Source: Ceratothoa steindachneri (taxonomy: Eukaryota; Arthropoda; Malacostraca; Isopoda; Cymothoidae). Taken from it: DNA of 64,000 bases. The position numbers were made by a program, and so were the translations under genes. The DNA lies in NCBI GenBank assembly GCA_963969495.1, contig OZ018324.1:144941855-145005854 (forward strand), written 5' to 3'. How positions within the stretch are numbered: position 1 is the stretch's first letter; each line of letters starts with the position of its first letter. Under the pieces are notes generated by a model. It was not told the DNA's origin. It saw only the letters and a program-made list of their open reading frames with translations, and made no database searches. Of this stretch, positions 46,050 to 56,540 are shown in pieces.

Positions 46050-47066
46050 TTATTTCTTCATCTTTTCACCCTCTTCCATCCATTCTTGGTTCGCATCAAC
46101 CCCTTCCTTCAGGTCTGAGTCATTAGGAGAGGAACTACGTAACACGGGTGCCCTGGGGGTCGGGGTGGGGTGGGGAGTGACCTGGGCTTGCCTCTCTACC
46201 AACCATTTGGGAGAGGGTGTAGGAGACCTTCCGTTTATTCCTCTCTTTCTCTTACTCAAGTTATTTACTTTTGTAAAGGGATCTTTGATATCCCCGCTAA
46301 ATGAGGAAATCTACTGTCAGCCGGGTGCGACACTGTCTTATCAGCACAATCTCCCCCTACAAGTTTTGATTGAGTTGAGCAGCTTTGGGGCCAGGATAAT
46401 GCTAATCTGGGCTAAGCCAAAAACTACATTCAGGAATTCTAGGACGTGATGAACGCAACTTCTGTCATCCTTCTTCTCCCGATGTCCATCTTTATTGCGA
46501 CCACCTAAGTCGCTTTGCAATCGATGATGCGATCTGAGTCATTTAAAAGTTCTGTGACAGCGTTGGATAACTTCACTGCACGGATATCAAACTGGTGTTC
46601 CCTTATCCGTTTAGCTATCTCCCAGTGTGGCTCATGATAGTATGACACCTTATATATCCCACAGGTTAATCGTTGACTATAGAAGTAGCTCTTCATATAA
46701 GTCCACTTTTGGACCGTTTAAGTTCCGCGATAATTGTCCTGCTGCCCGTACCACTTGGGCGGGAGATTGTAGCTGACAAGGGGCTTGCAAGCGCCATTAT
46801 CACACGCTAATTCGTCTTTCTGCTGTCTTCCGCCCATTACTGATCTCGTGAGCTTTTCTTCAGTCTCTACAGATGAATAAATTCGTGTATTCGGGTCTTT
46901 TAAAGGCCTTCCAGATGCACTCCTCCTCTTGCTGGATAAACTGATAACTACATACCCAGAAGGCGCGCATGAAGAACCCATTCACGATGGCCGAGTCGTC
47001 CTCCTTATTAGTTGCCATCCTGTGAACAAAGAATTTTACTGTAACTTCAACCCTGTTAATCTCCAC
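46050..47066 (-). pseudogene. Penelope-like element fragment 3: RT end and GIY-YIG
   Basis: On the - strand: VEVTVKFFVHRMATNKEDD (RT end, YRKxTNKxxY-type), VNGFFMRAFWVCSYQFI and EEECIWKAFKRPEYTNLFIC (the GFxxRAxxICSxxxLxxExxxIxxxFxxxxYP region of Penelope RT). TCGIYKVSYYHEPHW with KRIREHQFDIRAVKLSNAV (46505-46696) is a GIY-YIG nuclease whose GIY is present and whose YIG loop is deleted. A Pro-rich tail frame (46050-46259) follows. Frameshifts separate these parts. Confidence 0.75.
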
Positions 47067-48829
47067 ATTGAAGAAAGTGATGGTACCCTATTATTTCTCC
47101 TCGCATGAACTACACCCCACAATAAAGTTTACATAAGGTTATTTTACAAGAGAAAATAATTTTTTTCACAAATTTATATACGATAACTTACAGGTAACTT
47201 ACAGTTTATTCAAATTTAGTTGAATAAAACTAAAGTAATCAGCAGATAAACAATTTAATAGGAATATTTGTGTTCAAAATGATCCGAACATTTAGGTTTA
47301 TTTTAGAGATTGTTCGGCCTTTGAGGGTCACCAGTTATGGGGAAGGGGCCTCTTTATTATAACTTTATCCATATTATTCTTGCTTTTTCTCTATATCGAA
47401 TCTATTTACTTCTTTCTTGACTGAAATTCCTTTTTATTTTTTTAAGTTGCACCTTCAAACATTTGTCTTCACTTTTCTTGACTGAAATTCCTTTTTCTTT
47501 AAGATGCCCCTTCAAATATTTGTCTTCCATTTATCTTGATTTAGGTATTCTTGTTTGCTGGGTTGGTTCTTAATCTTCGTTTTTTCTTTCTTGATGTATC
47601 TTCATTTTTGTTCAATTATCTTGAGTTGATGATTTCTTGGTCCTTCTTGATTCTAGTTGACTTCCGTTTTCTTCTTGAGTTTTCGTCGTAAAAGGTTTTA
47701 GACTGTTGAGTTTCGAACGCGGTACCATTGGTTTTAAACGCCAACACTCTAGTCTCACGCCACGGCTTAGTCCGTTCTGAGTTGGTAATTTAATCGGCTA
47801 TTTATATTATCGAGTTGGAAGGAATTTTTTTCTGATACATTTTCGCACCCCTACAAGATCACCTTTCACAATGTTTGTTAAAAAAAATTAATTCCGTTAT
47901 TTTATTTCTTTTCAGATTCCCCCTTTCTCCAAATTAAATAAAAGGTAGGAACTCCGTACGATTAGTTAAGATTGTCGATTAGCAGAAGAGGGCAATGTTA
48001 AAGTGCAAGAACTTGAAAGTGGTTGGTGTCGATGATATATTGATGAAATTCTCATGTTTCGTAGACAATAATTCTCAAAGTAGATGTGGCTGTGGTTACA
48101 CGATTTTTTCAGCGCCAATCTGCCGATTGACAGCAATGGAGTGTGTGGGATTACGGGAGATATATGGGCGGGAGAGTGTAAAATGTCTGTATAAGAGCAA
48201 TGGCAATGTCTGTTAAAACTGAAAATAGGTAATAATTTCATCTGCAGAGTATGCCTTTAAAAGGTTATGGCTGCAGGAAAATGATTTTGAGTTTGTAAGT
48301 CAACTTGTGGTTTGGCGAGAACTCATTTAGTATCAGAACCTGAGCATGGAATGAGGTCATTCATTTCAATGCTATCAAATATGTGTGTGTGACAGATGAA
48401 AAGGCTGAAAATAAATATAGATAAAATTAAAATATCATTAATCATTAGTGCTGAAACTTTTGTCAAAAATTTATATCAATCAGATCAACAACCCTAGTTC
48501 ACGATTGGTTAGCTAGTAAATTCCTATTAAGACAGCAATGTTCAATACTCCGTCGTGTTCCTTGGGATTATAAAGCCTGCACAGCACGCGTTCATACAAA
48601 ATCCACTGGAAACCGTAAATTCCAAGGTGCTATATCGTTATGGCAGCGAAATAAACAAGGTAAAAACCTTGGCATGAAATAACCACGATCAAATTTTGGA
48701 CTAGAGCAACAAATAACTACACGAATTTGCTATAAATGTAATGAGATTAGATAGAAATACTATAAACTAAAAGTGTGACAAAATGTTAGACAAAACGAAG
48801 GAAAAATTATATACTACAAAATCATGTAA
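47067..48829. other. No gene recognised
   Basis: AT-rich. Near 47411-47530 a unit of about 65 bp (TTTCTTGACTGAAATTCC, CCCTTCAAATATTTGTCTTC) is duplicated in tandem. Short frames (47966-48241) lack motifs. Confidence 0.45.
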
Positions 48830-48960
48830 CTAATATTCAATGTGACCACCTTTTGCGTCGATGACAGGACACGCAGAGTTTCAGCTGATATTTTCTCCTA
48901 GCATTTTTTTCAGTTTGCAGTTAAGAAGTTCTACATTTTTAAGAGATTTTATACAGGTCT
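48830..48960 (-). pseudogene. Transposase C-terminal relic
   Basis: The - strand frames LKLCVSCHRRKRWSH and ISAETLRVL resemble the RAxCxxxxxRLxxxIxAKGGHIE ending of one Tc1/mariner-superfamily branch. It is separated from the better fragment at 49860-50650 by about 900 bp of other sequence. Weak on its own. Confidence 0.4.
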
Positions 48961-49044
48961 TCTGCTTAAGGGGCTAGCACATTTGTTTATTAGTCACTTT
49001 TCAAATTCTTTCGTCCAAAATTCGCATTTTTTTTTGTTTTGTAT

Positions 49045-49385
49045 ACCATTTTATTGCAAATTTTATGCATTTTTTATGTTATAATTATTTTTTTAGCAAC
49101 ATGACTAGAACATAGTGAAAATTAAGATAATGCAAAATTCTATACATTCGTGAAAAATATTTCTTAGATATTTAAAGTTAATTTGTGAAAAAAAAACTAT
49201 ATCATTGATTTTTATATCATTTTATTGCAAATTTTATGCACTTTTTATATTATATATTTTGTTTTAACACCATGACTAGAGCATAGTAAAAATTATGATA
49301 ATGCAACATTTTATACATTCCTGGAAATTCTCCGTAGATTTTTAAAGTTGATTTGTGAACTAAACGCAAAACTATACCATGCGAT
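49045..49385. repeat. ~170-bp tandem duplication
   Basis: Two diverged units (about 49045-49213 and 49218-49385) share CATTTTATTGCAAATTTTAT, ATGACTAGA and CATAGT, GATAATGCAA, TTTAAAGTT and ATTTGTGAA. They lie between two parts of a broken transposase. Confidence 0.85.
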
Positions 49386-49859
49386 TTTAAATATTTGCTA
49401 AAAAAAAACCGGCTCCTGAGAACTGGTTTATATTTTTAGCATCATTCGAAATAGATTGAACTAAATTCCAAGGCTTTTTGAACAAACAACACTACTATTC
49501 ACCTAACATCCCCTTTTCCAACTGAGCACAAAACCTATAGTTGACCTTGTCCCCGAAAAATATATGTTTTAGTCCACCATTAACATAAATTTTAATGGAA
49601 CTAAATGAAACTGATTTCAAATGATAACTAAATCATATGTGCATCATTTGCTCGTGAATTGAGTTCGAATGCTTAATTTTTAGTAATTCTATAGCCATTT
49701 ATATGATATCAGGTTTCAAGGGGGGGCTGAAAGAACACCCTGTATCTCAAAAACGGTGCCTTAGATTATTTTGATTTTAGCACAATAAAAGGGCTTTTAA
49801 TGAGCTTTAATTTCATACATGATAATCTAACCTAGTAAAAAGTTTAAAAAATGAATGTG

Positions 49860-50650
49860 GTATCCTCTTAAACATCAACCACATTCCAAATCCATGGGGT
49901 TAAAATCTGCCCAACAGGTGGCCAAAGTTCCATTGACCGAAACCCCTTAAAATTTCCCTGTCACCTGTCTTGAACTCTTTTTCTTTGCCGTGTGTAAGTT
50001 TCCTTGATCCTCTTGAAGGATTATACTGGCATTCCCTATGGTAGCATCAACCCAGAGGATGACTTTCTCCTCCAATATGTCCGACTAAGCATTTTCATTG
50101 ATATCCCTTTCCAATAAACATGAGGGGTTCTATTGATATTTCGCCCGCCCGCAACATCACTGAAACTGGCTTTAGTCTCTTGAACAATGTTCACTCTTCA
50201 ACCGGAATCTTATTTTTATTTTGTGCTCAAACACGATCATTTTGTGGGAGGTTGGTGACCTGGACAGTGAACAATTTTTCACCCGTCCACAGAACTGGAG
50301 GGTTTTACTCATCAAGGACCATTGGAGGAGCAGGTTTGCTCTTTTGACTCTCTTATTTATGGTGGGGTTGGAAAGATGTCCTTCTATCTAACTTAAATAA
50401 AAGATGTTTCATATCATCTTTCAATAATTTTTGCATGGTTATATGGCTCATTTTGGCCTCAAGAACAAATTGTCTGGCACTACACCTTGGATTTCGCCTG
50501 ATCTGGTGCTTGGTGAGGCTTGAAGTTGTCAATGATCTGGGTAGGGTTGTCCTCAGTCTTGTAAGTAAATTGCCTCTCTTTTAAGCCTTTTGATAGCTTT
50601 AAGACCCTCAAATCTTCTCACAATGGGGGGTCAACATTTGAAAAATCTTT
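49860..50650 (-). pseudogene. Tc1/mariner-superfamily transposase (decayed)
   Basis: On the - strand: MSHITMQKLLKDDMKHLLFK, then a TGEKLFTVQVTNLPQNDRVF block (usual SDEKxFTxxxxxNxQNDRVW; the first catalytic Asp is Gly here), KVILWVDATIGNASIILQED followed by HTAKKK (second catalytic block, QQDxAxxHxA), and ATCWADFNPMDLE (usual WPPxSPDLNPLDF). Order and spacing fit a single transposase. At least four stops or frameshifts occur. This branch is distinct from the two mariners elsewhere in the window. Confidence 0.75.
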
Positions 50651-51829
50651 CCTGCTACCTTCCTTCTTCTATACAGATACACGAGTGCTTCACATTTTCC
50701 ACTCATATTTGTAGACGGTGTTGTTTTTATGAATTTACACTTTGATTTACAAAATGCAATATATCCTGAAATAACCTGCAACAAAGTTTTTATTTAATGG
50801 CATTTAAACATATTTAAAATGATTTATAAAAAGTATTATACACTTCGTGTTTCCACCCTGTATATATGATTGTAACTTCAAAAATCGAGATTGGTGAAGT
50901 TTGGCTGAATGGCAAAGCAATCTTTCTAAAATGAAGCCATGAAGGCTTAAATTGAAGGTGCAAAGGCGTAAACGTAAGAAAGTAAATTAAATCTTACTAT
51001 ATTGCGACATACCCTACATAGGAATTTATAAATAATAATAAAGAAGTTCACATACCCAGGACCAAAAAGGTTAAGTGACTTTTAGAATCGAACGTCAAAT
51101 CATGAAAAACAAACTGGATCTGGTTGGGTTTCTATAAAAATTACTGACCCAAACCAACCCTGTCCATTAAATGGAGACCATAATCTTGAATATTATACCC
51201 AATTAAAGTGGACGGATGGGAACTGCCTTCGATATCCTGCAACCCAGGTTAGGCAGAAACTTGCAAGACTCAATCACAAATTACGAAAACGGATTCAAAA
51301 TGCATGCGTAAATTTAGAGGTTCTAAGTAGATTAACCCCACTTAGCTTATTGAGGTGAACTGCAATGTACGCAGTGAGGGTATGCAGTGGGTATAGCATC
51401 GGTCACACCTGGTGACATTTTTTATCCACGCCATGCAATTGAGTGTAAGGAATCCCGAATACGTGGAGAGCAAAAGTGAAGGATAAAATTCCTAATTGAA
51501 ACAGTTCAGTTTAGGACTGTATCTATTGGATACAGTGACTTGATTGGCATGGATGGGGATCGTCAACCACGTGTGCCCGATGCAGTGTGAAGGTGAATAC
51601 CCATTTCAAAGTCGCCGTACCACTTGGTTTGTTGAAAAGAGACACCAACTCTCAATCTTTCTTTCTCTTTCCATAACAAAATACCGCTCCTATAACTAAT
51701 GACAGCAAAATCGCGACATTTCATGGTCACACTCGTCTTTTGAATTTAATTACCAAGACTAAATTCTCTTCCTACATTTTGACCACTCAAACTCGTTTGT
51801 TACAAACTAGTTTAACCGTATCACTACCA
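50651..51829. other. No gene seen
   Basis: Includes CCACCCTGTATATAT near 50860, which reads inverted as the ACAGGGTG start seen on some Tc1-like ends. It may be the 5' terminus of the transposase remnant at 49860-50650. The rest is unassigned. Confidence 0.4.
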
Positions 51830-52450
51830 TGCATGATTCACCCTACAGTCTTAAAACACCACACCTGTTCAGGGATCATATACCACTGTCTCTAATATAC
51901 CACACTCTACCAAATGCTTCGACCAACATTTTCAAATCCCTTTCAGCTTCAGCCTCTCACAACTGCTTATCAACACATCCCTTCCCCTCATTTCCTTTTA
52001 TACGTCTCTCAGTACTCCATCCATCAAGATATCGAAGAGCAAAGCGATGTCACCTACCCTGTCTTACCCCTCCCCTTTCCCTACCTATATCAAACTACTC
52101 ACTTAGGTCATCTTTCACCCGAAGACACGTTTTAATCCTAAACGAAAAATTATCACTCTATTCCAACAGTTTGCTACCTACTCTACACTTCTTCAGAACT
52201 TGCCACCGCATTTATTTCGTTGACAAGACTATACGCTTTCACCAGATCAATAAACCCAGTACACACACTGCATCTCTTATCTTCCCCCTCCCCACTTCCT
52301 CATGTCCAATTATACCTTCAAGTGTTCTCTTTCACACTCAATCAGAATTTTTCAATTGTTTCGAAGTAGTTATTCCTTTGACCTTTCTCCCCATTCCTCT
52401 TCCCCATATTACACAATGGTTTACTTTCATTGCATTCTGACAACCCCCAG
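51830..52450 (-). pseudogene. RTE-like LINE reverse transcriptase remnant
   Basis: On the - strand GFIDLVKAYSLVNE corresponds to FVDLEKAYDRVNR of RTE-type reverse transcriptases, though the second catalytic Asp of that motif is not kept. Some 40 codons later EXFDIGRERGGVRQG matches the SxxFDIxxGVRQGC motif, then YLDGWSTERRIKG (usual MDGVIRE). Reading needs frameshifts and passes stops. The long + strand frame here (51829-52440) is its C/T-rich antisense and not a gene. Confidence 0.65.
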
Positions 52451-53380
52451 TCACTGTTCAACTTTCACACAACCTTTTACACAATCTGAACTAGTATATC
52501 ATCTATTTCGGATATATCCCATTTTTCAAAACCCTCAAAATAATGGAAACCTTTTTTCCATACTGATCATTTTCACACCCTGATCAAGAATTTAGGTTCC
52601 ATCATTAAAGCTAAGTCTATTTATAATCGCTTCCTCTTTCATTCCGTCACTGTTCCTACTTATCAAACTAAACTTGACTTCTCATCTGAACCCTTCCATT
52701 GCACTCGATTGGCCCCCTGTTTCTCATCATTGATGTCTCTGCAGCTATTCTTACCCCGCCCCTTTCTTCATTTCTCTCAGTTCTTTCACAAAGAACTTCC
52801 GGATCCATCCAAATACTCTTTCATAATCACTCCAAATGGTTCATTCGCTTATTCCCTACTTAGATTAATCACTCCTTTTACTACTGCTTTTTTATTTTTT
52901 GTAAATATTTACGCTTATCTCCCTGGCACTATCATCTGCACCACTAGGAATCTACAAGTATGCCGCTATTTTCAACTATACTTAATGTTTCACATCCCCA
53001 ATCTGCCAAACCAGCGTTCTGGTTTCTCTTCCCAGCGCCAGCTCTCCCAGATATACCAGTTACACTACCTAATGACACTTCCTTAATTATGTTCCACACT
53101 TATTCTTCCCCACCTCATGCTCACAATTTCTTCCTGCCTTTTAGTTTCACACATTCTTGTTTACGCTTGCCTCTGAACTTCATCCAGCAGTCTTGCAATT
53201 TTGAGTCTCTCATCCTTCTTACCAACACATCAACCAATTTACCCTAAACCGAATCGTGTAGTCAGATAGTCCCATGATTATAACTCACACTATTTACATC
53301 AAACACTTCCCTGAGCATATCCTTGTTATTTTCGGCCCATTTTATTAGTACTAAATCTACTATTATTATTATTTCCAGAC
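52451..53380. other. Possible LINE-derived sequence, no clear domains
   Basis: The same pyrimidine-rich + strand character continues, suggesting upstream parts of the RTE-like remnant on the - strand, but no endonuclease motifs could be read. Confidence 0.35.
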
Positions 53381-53670
53381 AGCGGCGGTTATCAGCTATC
53401 GAAGCGGATATTCAAGATTGTCTCCGTCGTCTGGACACCCCAAGCAGGCGGTGGTCGGTAGACCACACTGAGGAAGAAGCCCCGAGTGGCTCTAGGTCCA
53501 CCTCTTGTGGCATAGCTGCGGAGTCTAGCGGCCACTCGCAGTCCTTTGTGAGAAGAAAGAACCCGAGGATCAACAGATCGCAAATAACAAGAGAGACGGA
53601 CGAGGTCATCAAGGAACTGCACGCCCTTCGGCGACAAATTTGGAGACTGAAACTCAACTCTTTTATTTGA
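53381..53670 (+). CDS. Putative 3'-terminal coding exon, maybe of the LRRC27-like gene
   Basis: A strong acceptor (ATTATTATTTCCAG) precedes 53381. One phase is open to TGA at 53668-53670: QRRLSAIEADIQDCLRRLDT, PSRRWSVDHTEEEAP, then a Ser-rich region, SFVRRKNPRINRSQI and a helical end EVIKELHALRRQIWRLKLNS. GC content and codon quality are much higher than the flanks. It needs an upstream exon ending after two codon bases. The exon at 39332-39405 ends after one, so a direct join is excluded. It could be the C-terminal coiled coil of that gene or of an unrelated gene. Confidence 0.45.
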
Positions 53671-53712
53671 TGGGCTGAAACGTCCTTTGCGTCGATGCTT
53701 TATCTAATTCAA

Positions 53713-53716
<4 letters not shown>

Positions 53717-53794
<78 letters not shown>
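53717..53794. repeat. (TA)n microsatellite
   Basis: About 78 bp of AT, 47 bp after the putative exon's stop codon. Confidence 0.98.
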
Positions 53795-53797
<3 letters not shown>

Positions 53798-53922
53798 GTC
53801 ATCCCATAGGTTCTGTCCGGTTTTGCAATCCCAACAATCTTCTTCGCATGAAGTTCCCTTTTGGGCTGTGATTAGGGGGTATCCCTCTTACCAAGCCTTT
53901 GTCTACGATGTTTAACATTTTG

Positions 53923-53925
<3 letters not shown>

Positions 53926-53972
<47 letters not shown>
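53926..53972. repeat. (TA)n microsatellite
   Basis: About 47 bp of AT, paired with 53717-53794 across 131 bp. Confidence 0.98.
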
Positions 53973-53973
<1 letters not shown>

Positions 53974-54084
53974 GAGTATTAGTGTCGTTGGGTAGCAGTC
54001 TTTCTTGAATGCAAATTTGTTGAAATCATTGTATATTTTGCCTTAATTTATTTGCTTTGGCAACTTTCTCTTCTTCTAACTATC

Positions 54085-54922
54085 TTTTTTATTCAATCTT
54101 GTAGATGGTGGATTACTTGTCCTGTATTCATCTCTTTTTTAAATTAATGTGTTTGGTAAAAAACAAACTAAATTGCTGAGCTTTCGATCTTATTCGATCA
54201 TCTTCAGAGCGTTTTGAAATGTTCTTGCCTCCTTTACTGATGTAATAAGTGGAGTGAAGATCTTGCAGAAAGTAAAGGGAAAGAAAACGATTTTAAGAGG
54301 TATTTATTCCGCCTTGGTTAAACGTAACGTTAGAGGAAATAAACTACTCCTGTGCGTGGAATTTTTAAAATAGTTTTAATGTGCGATTCCAGCTTGTCGC
54401 TTGACTGTTGATGGCCGACTTATCTTCATTTATTAATATGGCTTCTAAGATGTTAAGCCTCGCTTTATTAACCTATTTTCTTTTAATAATGGTGTTATCA
54501 ACGAGCATATCTCTCCTTACGTTAATATTATGTACACTCTCCATATGGTTCTTCGGCCCTCCACTTTGTAGATGCATAGTTAACCATCTCGAAAGTGTGG
54601 TAGTTGTCATGTCAACATATTTAGAGTTTTTATAAAGCTCACAGTCTTTATTGGGGCAGGTGAACTCGTAAACTATGTTGGTTGACTTGAGATTCGAGGA
54701 GTTTGGGCAGATGTTATTTTCCATCAGAAGATTGCTGGCTTTTGTTGTTTTATAATAGATGATGAGTTGGATTTTATCCGTTTGATTTTTAACCTTGATG
54801 TTACGGTTAATAATCTCCTTAAAGGTTTTTCATCTATTCTATAGGCCGTGGAAATCTGGTTTCTATAATACACTTTGATGTTATTGACTTCTCCATGATT
54901 ACTTGCAGTTTTATCCGCATGT
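54085..54922 (-). pseudogene. Penelope-like element 4, inverted 3' half
   Basis: On the - strand: HADKTASNHGEVNNIKVYYR and QISTAYRIDEK (RT C-terminus), then NICPNSSNLKSTNIVYEFTC and PNKDCELYKNSKYVDMTTTT, then LSRWLTMHLQSGGPKNH and NINVRRDMLVDNTIIKRK (GIY-YIG domain; the Y-I-G is Y-V-D here). It mirrors the + strand copy at 55393-56055. It extends further at its 3' end through non-coding sequence with a hammerhead-like motif (54175-54210). The junction with the + strand copy is near 54922, head to head. Confidence 0.85.
54175..54210 (-). ncRNA. Hammerhead-like motif 3
   Basis: The - strand reads GCT, CTGAAGA, T, then GATC-GAATAA-GATC, then GAAAG, CTC, AGC. The CUGANGA core is intact, stem II is four pairs and GAAA follows. 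GCT/AGC could form a short stem I, but stem III has no loop unless the molecule dimerises. The position, downstream of the Penelope endonuclease, fits ribozymes described for this element class. Confidence 0.5.
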
Positions 54923-55964
54923 TTGTGGATGGAGTGGCTATGGGTCAACTCGAGGAGAGACTATTGGACATCATGGAAAATAAGCCACACACATATCGCC
55001 GATACGTAGATGACATCTACATCAACGTCCAAAACCAAGAACATCTCGTTAACATCAAGCAACATTTTGAGAACTCCGTGCTAAAATTCACTTATGAATT
55101 GAGCACGTGCAAAAAGCTCCCTTTCTTAGATGTTGAGGTTCATAACATCAATGGCAACTACATCACTAAAGTACATAAGAAAAGTACGGACATGGGAAGA
55201 TGCCTCAATGCAGAGAATGAATGCCCTGAAAGGTACAAAATAAGCGTAATCGGCTCATACATCCGCCGAACTTATAAATGCTGCTCTACGTGGGAACTTT
55301 TCCAACAAGAGATTGCACGAGTAAAGCAAATACTCATTAATAATGGTTTCTCAAACAGCATGATTGACAAACAACTCCAATTATTTTTAAATAACCATTA
55401 CAAACATGCGGATATAACTGAAAGTAATCATGGAAAAGTCAATAACATCAAAGTGTATTACAGAAACCAGATGTCCACGGCCTATAAAATAGATGAAAAA
55501 TATCACATCAAGGAGATTATTAACCGTAACATCAAATTTAAAAATCAAACGGATAAAATCCAACTCATCATCTATTATAAAACAACAAAAGCCAGCAATC
55601 TTCTGATGAAAAATAACATTTGCCAAACTCCTCGAATATCAAGTCAATCAACATAGTTTACGAGTTCACCTGCCCCAATAAAGACTGTAAGCTTTATAAA
55701 AACTCTAAATATATTGGCATGACAACTACCACACTTTCGAGACGGTTAACTATGCATCTACATAGCGGAGGGCCGAAGAACCATATTAAGAGTGTACATA
55801 ATATTAACGTAAGGAGAGATATGCTCGTTGATAACACCATTATTAAAAGAAAATAGGTTAATAAATCGAGGCTTAACATCTTAGAAGCCATATTAATAAA
55901 TGAAGATAAGCAGGCCATCAACAGTCAAGCGACAAGCTGGAATCGCACGTTAAAACTATTTTAA
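54923..55964 (+). pseudogene. Penelope-like element 4, RT and GIY-YIG endonuclease
   Basis: The RT begins MFVDGVAMG and jumps directly to QLEERLLDIMENKPHTYRRY; about 15 residues usual between them are missing. The catalytic YRRYVDDIYINVQ is intact. LPFLDVEVHNINGNYITKVH, GSYIRRTYKCCSTWELFQQE and SNSMIDKQLQLFLNNHY follow. After a frameshift at about 55620 the endonuclease reads NIVYEFTCPNKDCKLYKNSK, YIGMTTTTLSRRLTMHLHSG, VRRDMLVDNTIIKRK and a last block LNILEAILINEDK to a stop at 55962-55964. Fingers and N-terminus are absent, so it is 5'-truncated at the inversion junction. It is the best preserved Penelope copy here. Confidence 0.92.
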
Positions 55965-56059
55965 AAATTCCACACACAGGAGTAGTTAATTTCCTCTAAC
56001 GTTACGTTAAACCAAGGCGGAATAAATACCCCTTAAAAATCGTTTTCCTTCTCCCCATC

Positions 56060-56540
56060 CCTGCTCCGCTGGGATGTTTTGGCTCCGTGAACGTGACTCT
56101 ACACATAATAGCTTCGTTGCAACTATGCCGTTCTACTTAAAAAAAGGCATAATTGCAAACTTTGGGGAAAGGAGGCTTAGCCCTCTGCGGAACCCAAAGG
56201 AAGGAGCAACCTGGATTGGAATTCAGTTACAAACGCGGGGAGGCATAACACCCTACCATGCGGGCACCGTCCAAGACCACAGAGGGAGACTCTACCGTCT
56301 CTGTGAGATGTCGAATGTAACTGTTAAATACCCAAAACCCAATAGAGGGGGCGGCACCCCGACTGGAGTCAGTTGATTCTGGCTTCAGTCATCATTAAGT
56401 CCGCCATGTTTTCACACCCTCTGACGAGCCCAACCAGGTCCATATTCACCTATCATCCATCACCACATCCGAGTCATGTTTCACGGGGTCCTCATCGGCG
56501 GGGCGGGGGTACGCCCCAAAGTAAGAATCAAGTAATATTA
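56060..56540 (+). other. LINE C 5' untranslated region (probable)
   Basis: GC-richer sequence without a long frame, directly before the ORF1 start. It includes runs such as GGCGGGGCGGGGGTACGCCCC (about 56498-56518). It begins where homology to the Penelope element ends. Confidence 0.45.

Noticed and set aside
51829..52440. A 203-codon + strand frame as a protein gene
   Set aside because: It is the antisense of a decayed RTE-like reverse transcriptase and is C/T-rich and low in complexity.
53795..53925. Hammerhead motif in the segment between (TA)n arrays
   Set aside because: Inspected by analogy with 34840-34994, but no CUGANGA/GAAA pair with a stem is present.
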